The translations under genes and the position numbers were made by a program. A stretch of 15,917 nt of DNA, from positions 1 to 15,917 of the forward strand of contig JBKBXU010000074.1 of assembly GCA_046313675.1 (NCBI GenBank). The letters run 5' to 3'. Shown here in pieces: positions 1 through 7,489 of this stretch; position 1 is the first letter of the stretch; each line of letters begins with the position of its first letter. Origin of the DNA: JBKBXU01 sp046313675 (GTDB lineage Bacteria; Bacteroidota; Bacteroidia; Cytophagales; Cytophagaceae). Under the pieces are notes generated by a model. That model was given only the letters and a program-made list of their open reading frames with translations. It made no database searches and had not been told where the DNA came from.

Positions 1-2270
1 AAAATTCTGAAGACATCAAAAAATGTCCTTTTCATAACGGAACGTTAAAGCAAACTGTGGCAGGGGGAGGTACGAGAAATCGGGAATGGTGGCCGAATCA
101 ACTTAATACAGGTATTTTGCGTCAGCATTCCTCCTTATCAGACCCTATGGATAAGAATTTTAATTATGCCGAAGCATTTAAAAACCTTGATTATAAAGCC
201 TTAAAAGATGACTTACATGCCCTCATGACAGACTCTCAGGATTGGTGGCCTGCTGACTTCGGGCATTATGGTCCCCTTTTCATTCGTATGGCCTGGCATA
301 GTGCCGGTACCTACCGGATTTTTGACGGACGGGGTGGTGGAGGTATGGGTATGCAGCGGTTTGCACCTTTAAACAGTTGGCCTGATAATGTCAACCTTGA
401 TAAAGCCCGCAGATTGTTGTGGCCCATTAAGCAAAAATATGGTAAAAGTATTTCCTGGGCCGACCTTATGATACTTGCAGGTAATGTAGCTTTGGAAAGC
501 ATGGGCTTTAAAACCTTTGGTTTTGCCGGCGGCCGCGCTGATGTCTGGGAGCCTGCAGAAGAGGTGTATTGGGGTTCTGAAAACACCTGGCTTGGAAATG
601 AAGATCGTTATGATAAAGGTGTGGAAGGTTTCTCTGATCATGGTGTGCTCCCTTCTGATGAAAATGCAGACGGGCACATTCACTCCAGAGACTTAAAGGA
701 GCCACTTGCAGCAGCACACATGGGTCTTATATATGTTAACCCTGAAGGTCCGGACGGTAACCCCGACCCGATTGCGGCAGCAAAAGACATACGCACCACC
801 TTTAGCCGTATGGCCATGAACGACGAAGAAACAGTTGCCCTGATTGCCGGAGGCCATACATTTGGTAAAACACATGGTGCTTCCTCTTCTGATCATGTAG
901 GTAGTGAGAGTGAAGCGGCAGGCCTGGAAACCCAGGGCTTTGGCTGGGCCAATAGCTTTGGTTCCGGTAAGGCAGGTGATACGATTACCAGTGGCCTGGA
1001 AGTAACATGGACAACGACACCTACGAAATGGGGTAATAACTTCTTTGAAAATTTGTTCGGCTTTGAATGGGAATTAACTAAAAGCCCGGGTGGTGCCCAT
1101 CAATGGGTTGCTAAAGACGCAGACAACATTATTCCGGATGCACATGATCCATCAAAAAAGCATCGTCCTTCTATGTTGACAACCGACTTGTCTTTAAGGC
1201 TGGATCCGGAATATGAAAAGATCTCAAGACGTTTTCTGGCAGACCCTGAAGCGTTTGCCGATGCATTTGCCCGTGCCTGGTTTAAGCTAACCCATCGCGA
1301 CTTAGGACCAACATCTCGGTATTTAGGCCCGGAAGTACCTGCGGAAGAATTGCTATGGCAGGATCCCATCCCTGCTGTAAACCATCCCCTGGTAAATGAA
1401 AATGAAATAGCAGCCTTGAAAGAAACAATTCTGGGAGCCGGGCTAAGCCTGTCCGAATTGGTATCTACTGCATGGGCTTCCGCCTCTACGTTCAGAGGTT
1501 CTGACAAGCGGGGAGGTGCTAATGGTGCACGTATCCGTCTTGAACCACAAAAGAACTGGCAGGTAAACAATCCTGTACAACTGTCGAAAGTTTTATCTGT
1601 GCTGGAAAGCATACAGAAAAAATTTAATGAAACAGCAAGAGACGGTAAACAAATATCATTGGCTGACCTGATTGTATTAGCAGGTTGTGCGGCGGTAGAA
1701 AAAGGAGTGAAAAATGCCGGTTACACAATAACGGTACCTTTCACGCCGGGACGTATGGATGCTTTACAAAGTCAAACCGATGTGGAATCCTTTAAATACC
1801 TGGAGCCGGTGGCAGATGGTTTCAGGAATTATAGAAAAACGCATGCTGTTGCTTCTACTGAGGCCATGTTAATTGACAAAGCGCAACTGCTGACGCTTAC
1901 AGTTCCGGAATTAACCGTGTTGATAGGAGGTATGCGGGCCTTCAATACCAATTATGACAATTCGAAACATGGCATATTTACGGATAAACCTGAAGTATTG
2001 ACCAACGACTTTTTTGTAAATCTTCTTGACATGAACACTGCATGGAAAGCAATGGGTGAAGACAATGAACTATATCTTGGTAGCGACAGAAAAACAGGCC
2101 AACCAAGGTGGAGCGCTACCCGTGCCGATCTGGTATTTGGTTCTAACGCCGAACTTAGAGCTGTTGCGGAAGTGTATGCCAGTGCGGATGCAAAAGATAA
2201 ATTCATTATAGACTTTGTATCTGCCTGGGATAAAGTAATGAACCTGGACCGGTTTGACGTAAAGAAATAA
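1..2270 (+). CDS. katG: Catalase-peroxidase KatG, 5' end cut by window edge
   Basis: This is a bifunctional haem catalase-peroxidase that removes hydrogen peroxide (class I peroxidase superfamily). The frame is open from base 3, reading NSEDIKKCPFHNGTLKQT before the GTG at 57; that text is the usual KatG N-terminus, so GTG 57 is an internal valine codon and the true start lies left of the window. 755 residues are visible. Counting from the codon at 57, the distal catalytic triad is R77-W80-H81 (IRMAWHSAGTYR), the proximal haem ligand is H267 (GGHTFGKTHG) with W318 and D377, the Met-Tyr-Trp crosslink partners are W80, Y226 and M252, and the mobile arginine is R414. The loop between W80 and Y226 is longer than in the Mycobacterium enzyme. 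Both the N-terminal active domain and the haem-less C-terminal domain are present. No signal peptide can be judged because the start is missing. A strong hairpin terminator follows. Regulation (OxyR or PerR type) cannot be seen here. Confidence 0.97.
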   Translation, partial: NSEDIKKCPFHNGTLKQTVAGGGTRNREWWPNQLNTGILRQHSSLSDPMDKNFNYAEAFKNLDYKALKDDLHALMTDSQDWWPADFGHYGPLFIRMAWHSAGTYRIFDGRGGGGMGMQRFAPLNSWPDNVNLDKARRLLWPIKQKYGKSISWADLMILAGNVALESMGFKTFGFAGGRADVWEPAEEVYWGSENTWLGNEDRYDKGVEGFSDHGVLPSDENADGHIHSRDLKEPLAAAHMGLIYVNPEGPDGNPDPIAAAKDIRTTFSRMAMNDEETVALIAGGHTFGKTHGASSSDHVGSESEAAGLETQGFGWANSFGSGKAGDTITSGLEVTWTTTPTKWGNNFFENLFGFEWELTKSPGGAHQWVAKDADNIIPDAHDPSKKHRPSMLTTDLSLRLDPEYEKISRRFLADPEAFADAFARAWFKLTHRDLGPTSRYLGPEVPAEELLWQDPIPAVNHPLVNENEIAALKETILGAGLSLSELVSTAWASASTFRGSDKRGGANGARIRLEPQKNWQVNNPVQLSKVLSVLESIQKKFNETARDGKQISLADLIVLAGCAAVEKGVKNAGYTITVPFTPGRMDALQSQTDVESFKYLEPVADGFRNYRKTHAVASTEAMLIDKAQLLTLTVPELTVLIGGMRAFNTNYDNSKHGIFTDKPEVLTNDFFVNLLDMNTAWKAMGEDNELYLGSDRKTGQPRWSATRADLVFGSNAELRAVAEVYASADAKDKFIIDFVSAWDKVMNLDRFDVKK

Positions 2271-2329
2271 TCTTTTTGAAAAAAGGACGGGTTTTTAAAC
2301 TGAAGCAAATATCCGGTTAATAAGAGTGG

Positions 2330-2376
2330 GAAACTGAATGAAGGCGTTTTTTTGCTATCATTCAGTTTCTCTTTTT
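2330..2376 (+). terminator. Rho-independent-type terminator after katG
   Basis: A perfect 12-bp inverted repeat, GAAACTGAATGA (2330-2341) with TCATTCAGTTTC (2358-2369), encloses a 16-base loop and is followed by TCTTTTTATA. The T-tract lies on the plus-strand side only, so it best serves katG, which ends 60 bp upstream. The stem is AU-rich, so strength is uncertain. Confidence 0.7.
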
Positions 2377-2411
2377 ATACAAACAGATGCCTGCGCTGAA
2401 TTTTTTGAGTT

Positions 2412-2589
2412 AGGGATAGAAGCCCTCGATAAACGGGGTAAACTCAGCCCGAAGAGGGTTTGCAGGAGGGAGGACGGATCCCGACAAAAAAAGTTGGGAC
2501 AGGCACTGCAGCGGATTACTCGCACCCTCATGGCATGCACACTGCCTCTCCTGGACCCTTCGGGGTTTCCCGGCCGAAGGCAACTCCCT
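2412..2589 (+). ncRNA. Candidate structured RNA or structured intergenic repeat
   Basis: This stretch of about 178 bases is clearly GC-richer than its surroundings and is rich in foldable pairs. AGGGA (2412-2416) pairs with TCCCT (2585-2589) and GCC (2422-2424) with GGC (2579-2581), closing the whole region. Inside lie TCCCGAC/GTTGGGA (2479-2485 with 2493-2499, A7 loop) and a CCC-TTCG-GGG tetraloop hairpin (2555-2566). It sits between the katG terminator and a promoter at 2674. The strand is assumed from the T-rich ends and is not proven. From memory, similar text (AGGGATAGAAGCC ... GCACTGCAGCGGATTACT) recurs in intergenic regions of Cytophagales, but I cannot assign it to a named RNA family. 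A plus-strand ORF crossing it (2338-2622) looks non-coding. Confidence 0.4.
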
Positions 2590-2673
2590 TTATTTCTCAG
2601 AAAGTTTCTCTATATGCTATAATAAGCCTCGCAGGGTAATAGTAAGGGGAAAACATTTATACACCCTTTTTTC

Positions 2674-2704
2674 TTTGTAAAAGAATTTATTATTTTTAAT
2701 ATTG
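2674..2704 (+). promoter_or_regulatory. Bacteroidota-type promoter for the lipoprotein gene
   Basis: TTTG at 2674-2677, a spacer of exactly 19 bases, and TAATATTG at 2697-2704 fit the Bacteroidota housekeeping promoter TTTG-N19-TAnnTTTG with one mismatch. Transcription would start near 2711, giving a leader of roughly 85 bases before the ATG at 2797. Confidence 0.6.
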
Positions 2705-2714
2705 TTATCTACTT

Positions 2715-2794
2715 AGGCAATGGGGTTTGCCTGGAACCGCCCAAAAAAGCTGATAACTCCTACTTGTGTAATAGATAAAATTACAAGTTATCAG
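2715..2794 (+). promoter_or_regulatory. Two hairpins in the lipoprotein leader, one touching the start codon
   Basis: The first hairpin is AGGCAA (2715-2720), loop TGGGGT, TTGCCT (2727-2732). The second pairs CTGATAAC (2750-2757) with GTTATCAG (2787-2794) and, inside it, GTAAT (2768-2772) with ATTAC (2780-2784). The second ends two bases before the ATG at 2797, so it would fold over the ribosome entry site. No Shine-Dalgarno sequence is present. A role in translational control is inference; no known riboswitch class is recognised. Confidence 0.4.
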
Positions 2795-2796
2795 AT

Positions 2797-3765
2797 ATGT
2801 ATATAAATAAGTATTTCCACCTCTTCTTTTGCTTCATTTTAATAACTTTTGTTAGTTCCTGTGTTCCGGGAAGAACAGTTCAGGTTAAAAGTTACGCTCT
2901 TCAAAGCAATTGCCATAAACAGAACAAAGCACCTCTGTCTTCTAAAACATATGAACCGGTAGAAGAAATTATTCAAGACACGGCTTTATTAACAAGATTT
3001 TCTTCTTCCAGCCTTCACGTTGCAAATGCAATTGGATTACTCCCTATGTTAGAAAAGCTGATTAAGCACGAATACATCATTGATAATGAACCTTCCATAG
3101 AAGATAAAGTAGACTATCTATTTTTAAAACAACAAATTCTGGAAAGGATAGAACTTGCGTCTCTTGAAATATCCGGAACAGCTTCTGAAATGGATTGCGA
3201 GGAAGAGCGTGCTGATCAGATTGCATATATGCTAATGCAAAAAGAAAATTCTCAGGAAAGAAAACTTACGGTAGCCGCAATTACGGTTGGAGCGTTAATA
3301 GCCATTGCATCCGGAGTGATATATGCCAGAAATCCAGATTCACCTCATGTTGATGGTGTGGGAATTATAGGAGGTGTAGCAGAAGTAGGTTTGGGTTTAA
3401 GTATCTTATTTTTAAATAAAAAAGTTAATTTTTCACATAGGAGAAATCCTTTAAAAGCATTCTGGTATAATGATAATGAAGAAGGAATATTTCCGTCATC
3501 TGTGTGGTATTATTTGAATCAGAAAAATGAAGGAGAAATGTCTGTACGTCAGGAATTGATTCAGAAATGGATTTCTCTGGAACAGATGCCCGCTGAAGGG
3601 GATAAACACTATGAAAGGGATCTAAATCTATACCTTGGGGAAGGAGGGAGGTATACAGCAGAGCAGCTCAGCAACAGAGCTAATATGCTTGACCAGCTTG
3701 AAGCGCAGATCAACCTGATGCAGAAAGAATTGAAACAATTAATTTCAGAAATAATATATAGATAG
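2797..3765 (+). CDS. Putative lipoprotein with two internal membrane segments, function unknown
   Basis: This 322-residue protein has a lipoprotein signal peptide: a hydrophobic stretch (residues 8-20) ends in the lipobox VSSC with the lipidated cysteine at residue 22, which supports the ATG at 2797. After a mostly helical region (about 55-155), two hydrophobic segments follow, at about 157-177 and 186-207; the second is glycine-rich in small-residue spacing. The C-terminal tail (about 290-318) is a likely coiled coil. A lipid anchor plus a hairpin of membrane segments suggests it is held firmly in an envelope membrane. No domain family is recognised. It appears to be transcribed alone from the promoter at 2674, after a structured leader; the gap after it holds no obvious terminator. 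Real coding is likely given the signal sequence and codon use; function is not assigned. Confidence 0.85.
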   Translation: MYINKYFHLFFCFILITFVSSCVPGRTVQVKSYALQSNCHKQNKAPLSSKTYEPVEEIIQDTALLTRFSSSSLHVANAIGLLPMLEKLIKHEYIIDNEPSIEDKVDYLFLKQQILERIELASLEISGTASEMDCEEERADQIAYMLMQKENSQERKLTVAAITVGALIAIASGVIYARNPDSPHVDGVGIIGGVAEVGLGLSILFLNKKVNFSHRRNPLKAFWYNDNEEGIFPSSVWYYLNQKNEGEMSVRQELIQKWISLEQMPAEGDKHYERDLNLYLGEGGRYTAEQLSNRANMLDQLEAQINLMQKELKQLISEIIYR

Positions 3766-3904
3766 GGCAATTAAAGCTAAATACCGACCAAAGCCTATGA
3801 AAATTAGATTTCTTCTGTCATTGAACTACCCAAGATCCGGATTTTTGACTCTGGGATAGAATACATAAAACTAATTTATGATTATAAAGTATGTGCACTT
3901 ATGC

Positions 3905-3942
3905 CATAGTTTTGTCCCGATAGCTCGGGAGAGTTCACTATG
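3905..3942. repeat. Nested palindrome in the 3766-4094 gap
   Basis: An outer pair CATAGT/ACTATG (3905-3910 with 3937-3942) encloses an inner pair TCCCGA-TAGC-TCGGGA (3915-3930). It has no T-tract directly after it on either strand, so it is not a typical terminator. It is the only structure I see in the gap between the lipoprotein gene and the convergent minus-strand gene; I found no convincing small gene in this gap. Confidence 0.45.
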
Positions 3943-4094
3943 ATTACCTTTTGCGCTATGTAATAAAGATTTTATATAGCTAAGCACTCTGTTTTGCTGA
4001 TTTTTTCAAGCAAATTAAGATTCTTTAAAAATTCATTTTCAAAACTTTTGGATAACATACTTTCTCCCTGGTATATAAAGTTACTATTTAATAA

Positions 4095-4763
4095 TTAAAA
4101 CAAATTTTTCAGGAAAGGAGTAGGGGCTGTATTAAAAAACTTATTGGCGCTCAATTTCCAGTCGGGTGAGAAGAAGTAACCCGTCAGATAGGCATTCACC
4201 AATTTTATGTTAATATTTTCTGTTTCATATTTAATGCCTAAAGGAATTCCTGCCCATATCCGGAAGTCTTTATGGTCAGGGTGGTTGGCGTCGTTTATTA
4301 TTTCCAGAAAGTGATCGTAACCCGTAGAACCTCCAACATCTTCAGGAGGACATAGCCCAATGGCTTCTACACATTTAGGAGCTCCTTCAAATTCAGCGAT
4401 ATCTTTTTTTCCTGCTTTGAGAAAAGTTATTTTGTGCCACCAGTCATCTCCGAAGTCATACCAGTACCAGAAAGGTTTACCTAATCCTTTTTCTAGAAAT
4501 GCGCTTTTTAGTTTCACCTGATCTGCTGGGGTTTCTTCTACATCAAAAACATCATAATCATTTTCAAGACCATAAGAAGCTATAATAGATGATTTCCATT
4601 TTTTATCACAAAACTGAAACAAGTGGGAAAAAGTCCAGCCCATTGCCAATTGTATGACGTAATGTAATTGCATCATATTAATATCGTGTGGAACAAGAAT
4701 TTTTCTGGATATTTCATATGGCATCTCTTCAAGGTTGATCTTTAACTTTATGGGGTTTGGCAT
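4095..4763 (-). CDS. Plasmid pRiA4b ORF-3-like family protein
   Basis: This 222-residue protein matches the pRiA4b ORF-3 / MM3350-like family (PF07929), whose members are widespread small soluble proteins of unknown biochemical function, often found on plasmids and beside mobile elements. Visible hallmarks are the N-terminal strand pattern ending in RKILVPHDINMMQLHYVIQL and MGW.FSHLFQF (residues about 20-51), the YDFGDDWWHKI motif (102-112) and CPPEDVGG with a following GY (138-149). Length is within the family's range. There is no signal peptide or membrane segment. It is convergent with the lipoprotein gene and has no co-directional partner within 400 bases upstream, so it is probably monocistronic. 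The ATG at 4763 leads directly into the conserved region. Family assignment is confident; role is unknown. Confidence 0.88.
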   Translation of the reverse strand: MPNPIKLKINLEEMPYEISRKILVPHDINMMQLHYVIQLAMGWTFSHLFQFCDKKWKSSIIASYGLENDYDVFDVEETPADQVKLKSAFLEKGLGKPFWYWYDFGDDWWHKITFLKAGKKDIAEFEGAPKCVEAIGLCPPEDVGGSTGYDHFLEIINDANHPDHKDFRIWAGIPLGIKYETENINIKLVNAYLTGYFFSPDWKLSANKFFNTAPTPFLKNLF

Positions 4764-4902
4764 AAGATAATAAAGGTATGAAAAAGCTTTTTACATTAAG
4801 GTTGTTTACGTTTAATTAATTCTTCATTGTGAAAGACTTTAAGAAGTGGGCTTTATATCGGGGGCAGATGCACTTGCCTCGTTGCGGCTATGGATGTGTG
4901 CA

Positions 4903-4921
4903 CCTGCCTGCGGTAGGCAGG
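4903..4921. repeat. CCTGCCT/AGGCAGG palindrome in GC-rich patch of the 4764-5009 gap
   Basis: A 7-bp perfect inverted repeat (CCTGCCT, loop GCGGT, AGGCAGG) is followed by a partial second copy (CGGTAGGCAG, 4931-4940). A near-identical palindrome is at 15543-15563. The surrounding 4860-4950 is GC-rich compared with its neighbours. I see no credible gene in 4764-5009; the open frame across it continues into the mobile element at 5010 and is probably accidental. Confidence 0.6.
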
Positions 4922-5009
4922 GATGCTTTCGGTAGGCAGAGTTGCGTATTTGCGTTTTTTTCACTCTCATTCAGTTTTTCGCTTGTAAACCAGACGACTC
5001 CTCTTTTCT

Positions 5010-5164
5010 CTATCCGTAGAGTTCCCATAGGGATTCTACGGATTTATATAAATCAGAGACTTTGTCTCTGTTGTCATAATTTTCTATAATTGATTACATT
5101 TATTAATGAAACTAAATCTCGTTGTTAATAATAATCCGTAGAGCCTTCGGAAATTTAAGGATAG
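5010..5164. mobile_element. Palindromic RAYT-type element, copy A (155 bp, both ends, no interior)
   Basis: The left end begins CTATCCGTAGAG, forms the hairpin CCGTAGA...TCTACGG and is followed by the second hairpin CAGAGAC-TTT-GTCTCTG. The right end carries AATGAAACTAAATCTCGTT (a decayed GAGAC/GTCTC stem) and CCGTAGAGCCTTCGGAA, finishing GGATAG. The last stem has decayed (AAATTTAAGGATAG replaces AACTCTACGGATAG). The two ends are joined with almost nothing between. It lies 17 bp beyond the stop codon of the minus-strand gene at 5182. Confidence 0.75.
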
Positions 5165-5181
5165 TGAGGTAGCCCAATATT

Positions 5182-6771
5182 TTAAAACCTATTTTTTTTC
5201 AATAAACTATAACTATATTTTTTTTTCTTAATTCCGAAAATAACCATGTCTTTATTCTCTGCACTTTGTAAATTATCTTGAGGACAAAAATAGGTATTGG
5301 TTTTTTGAAAATCCTCATATATCCCTTTCTGTACTGTACCTGTCTTAAGGTCAATTTCATGTTTAACAACAACCGCTTTAGAGGGAACTGTAACTGTTTT
5401 TAACTTATCAGGAAGTTTAGTTTGTTTAATATTTTTAATATCGTCATAGAAAGCAATAATCAATTTATCATTGAAGATTCCTGCAGAATATGAAAAATGT
5501 CTTGTTATTAACTTTGAGTTTGGTTTAGATATAAAACCTAATCCTTGTGATGATTTTGTAACTAGGTAGGCAACTACACATTCCCAACTGTACCATTGTT
5601 TCTTGGGTATAAAATTAGACCAAAGCATATTTCCATTGTTGTCATAATTTATTACTAAAATACTTCCATATAGAAAATCTTCACCTATCACCGAATTATC
5701 GTGTTGGCCACGATATACTTTATTTTTGTATCTCTCCAGTATCATTATATATCCACCATCTGCTTTTTTTAGGACTTGTCCACGTCTTAAACTATTGGGA
5801 AAAACCCCTTCACTCTTATTTTTAATATTTTCACTGGTACGAAACTGGTCATAAAACTCCTCTGAAAAATAACTAACCTGAGAAAGTTTTATTTCCTTTG
5901 ATTCGTGGTCTAAAAGAATGAATCCACTGCCTACAACGTTTTCATCCACATCCGCTACCAGGCCAGTAATAACCAATTCATTTTTTGATGAAATTGTCAT
6001 TATTAAGGTTTGTATATTAACCGGCGAGGAATGTTGATCCATAAATTGGGTTTTCTCTTCCCATCTTTCATAGTCGCGATTAGCATCAAAAGACCCAATA
6101 TGCAATCCTGAGTGATTGTATACATAAAAAATAGAACCATCATTATCGATGAGATAATTTTTTGGCATAAATTCATTTTCTTCTAGTTCCTTGCTAAATA
6201 AAACCTCAAGGTCTTCATTCATCAAGGTATACTGCCGAAAATATTTTCTGTAAGTACGGTTATATGTCCTGTGATAGATAAATATTTTCGATTTGTCTTG
6301 TGATAACAAAACCGTATAATCTCCTTTTCTGTATTTACTTTCAACCTCAATATTGAATAAGTCTTTTCGATTTTCTTTAAGGCTGCCATCTTCTTTGACA
6401 ACTGTTTTGATGAAGAGGTAATATAAATGACTTTTTGCGTCATAATAGCTATAGAAAATCAAAAAATGATCTTGCAATAGAACAACTTTTTCTATTTCTA
6501 CAGGGTATTTATTTTCTATTTTTTCATGGTCAATGGAAAGAGAATATTTTTTATTTAATCTGTTTTTCTTTTCATATGCTTCAATAGATCTTTGTTTTGA
6601 AGACACCTCACTTAAGACATATACCAGTTCCTCATCTTCACCTACAATTTTGGGATCATATTTCTTTGATCCTTCATGTAAAGTACCGACTTCTATAACC
6701 TGGGCATTTATTGGTTTGGTTAAGTTAAATGTGATAAAAAGTATTAAACAAATTTTAGGTATGTGTTTCAT
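5182..6771 (-). CDS. Secreted or periplasmic protein of unknown function (529 aa)
   Basis: The N-terminus is a classical signal peptide (lysine-bearing start, hydrophobic ICLILFITF, cleavage likely after NA at residues 22-23), which supports the ATG at 6771. The mature protein is rich in alternating hydrophobic strands with recurring aromatic and charged positions, giving the impression of a beta-propeller or similar all-beta fold; no named domain is recognised and this is inference. There is no T9SS sorting domain, lipobox or further membrane segment. The gene upstream on the same strand (stop at 6826) ends 54 bp before this start, so the two may be co-transcribed. Downstream, the hairpin of copy A starts 17 bp past the stop and may act as terminator. 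Codon use is AT-rich like the neighbours. Confidence 0.82.
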   Translation of the reverse strand: MKHIPKICLILFITFNLTKPINAQVIEVGTLHEGSKKYDPKIVGEDEELVYVLSEVSSKQRSIEAYEKKNRLNKKYSLSIDHEKIENKYPVEIEKVVLLQDHFLIFYSYYDAKSHLYYLFIKTVVKEDGSLKENRKDLFNIEVESKYRKGDYTVLLSQDKSKIFIYHRTYNRTYRKYFRQYTLMNEDLEVLFSKELEENEFMPKNYLIDNDGSIFYVYNHSGLHIGSFDANRDYERWEEKTQFMDQHSSPVNIQTLIMTISSKNELVITGLVADVDENVVGSGFILLDHESKEIKLSQVSYFSEEFYDQFRTSENIKNKSEGVFPNSLRRGQVLKKADGGYIMILERYKNKVYRGQHDNSVIGEDFLYGSILVINYDNNGNMLWSNFIPKKQWYSWECVVAYLVTKSSQGLGFISKPNSKLITRHFSYSAGIFNDKLIIAFYDDIKNIKQTKLPDKLKTVTVPSKAVVVKHEIDLKTGTVQKGIYEDFQKTNTYFCPQDNLQSAENKDMVIFGIKKKKYSYSLLKKNRF

Positions 6772-6825
6772 AAGGTTAGGCTGTTATATTTTGAAAGTCT
6801 TCCATGATATCTTTTAATAACTTTT

Positions 6826-7092
6826 TTAGTCGAAGATTTCCTTTTTTTCACCTGTCTCTTTATCATATAAATAAAAGACGTAAATAGTAAGCTTATTTTT
6901 AAACTTCATTATATCCATTGTACAGATATATTTGAAAGAGGATAAGTGTTTGTTTTTAATCAACTGTTCTCCCATAACCGGGATGATTTTCACAGAGCCT
7001 AAATAACTTTCTCTCTCCTGAACCCAACTAGCATGATCTAAAAGTATGAGTAAAAATTTAATTAAAATGCAATTTTCCCTTTTTTTCGACAA
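6826..7092 (-). CDS. Small hypothetical protein or gene remnant (88 aa)
   Basis: An 88-codon frame starts at the ATG at 7092. The part from about residue 29 on (YLGSVKIIPVMGEQL onward) has protein-like alternation and ends in a charged tail (DKETGEKKEIFD), while the first 25 residues look less natural. It may therefore be the 3' end of a once longer gene whose 5' part was lost near the mobile-element remnant at 7153. No signal peptide is convincing and no family is recognised. It lies 54 bp upstream of, and co-directional with, the 529-residue secreted protein. Confidence 0.4.
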   Translation of the reverse strand: MSKKRENCILIKFLLILLDHASWVQERESYLGSVKIIPVMGEQLIKNKHLSSFKYICTMDIMKFKNKLTIYVFYLYDKETGEKKEIFD

Positions 7093-7152
7093 AATTTTTA
7101 CACAAACTTATGATTACTAATACTTCAAACTGGACAGTACGTCTTTAATTAA

Positions 7153-7430
7153 AAGCAGGCTAGCCATGTCACTTGATGGATTTAAATTCGTTATCATTCC
7201 ATAACCTTTGCTGTGGTTCAATGGATCGATATTATACCCGATCAGAGATGCAGATATAATTGTTGATAGCTAAAATATTGTCATAAAGAAAAAATGCTTG
7301 AAAAACACGCATGGTGTGTTATGAGCTAACATGTTCGAAAAGGATTTAATTGAGATTGATTACATTTATTAATGAAACTAAATCTCGTTGTTAATAATAA
7401 TCCGTAGAGCCTTCGGAACTCTACGGATAG
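7153..7430. mobile_element. Palindromic RAYT-type element, copy B (right end plus interior, left end lost)
   Basis: The right end is intact: AATGAAACTAAATCTCGTT, then the perfect stem CCGTAGAG/CTCTACGG (around loop CCTTCGGAA) and final GGATAG at 7430. Upstream, 28 bases at 7153-7180 are identical to 12824-12851 inside copy E. No left-end hairpin is found. The rest of the 7093-7489 gap holds no gene I can support. The element ends 59 bp past the stop codon of the symporter gene on the minus strand. Confidence 0.6.
7240..7275. repeat. Degenerate direct repeat flanking the symporter gene (first copy)
   Basis: GATCAGAGATGCAGATATAA followed by TTGTTGATAGCTAAAAT resembles 8529-8563 (GATCAGAGTATGCAGATTAA, TTGTGACAGCTTAAAT) with a few substitutions and single-base gaps. 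The two copies lie on either side of the BASS symporter gene in the same orientation. Confidence 0.45.
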
Positions 7431-7489
7431 TGAGGTGCTCAAATCCATAGCTGTAGTTCTAGTGAAGAAAAGGAACGAATGGTTTTATC

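Noticed and set aside
57..59. GTG at 57 as the katG start codon
   Set aside because: The frame is open to the left edge and reads the normal KatG N-terminus (KKCPFHNGT) before this codon, so the gene begins outside the window.
311..1612. Several minus-strand frames inside katG
   Set aside because: They are antisense to a gene with complete catalytic motifs, and have no recognisable protein features.
2412..2589. Firm assignment as 6S RNA
   Set aside because: Length and a closing stem are compatible, but I cannot see the required large central bubble with confidence and cannot run a covariance search.
2338..2622. Plus-strand 94-codon frame after katG
   Set aside because: It starts inside the terminator hairpin and runs through the GC-rich folded region; the peptide shows no natural protein texture.
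4829..5089. Plus-strand 86-codon frame
   Set aside because: It crosses a GC-rich palindrome and reads into mobile-element copy A (RRVPIGILRI), ending inside it; an accidental frame.
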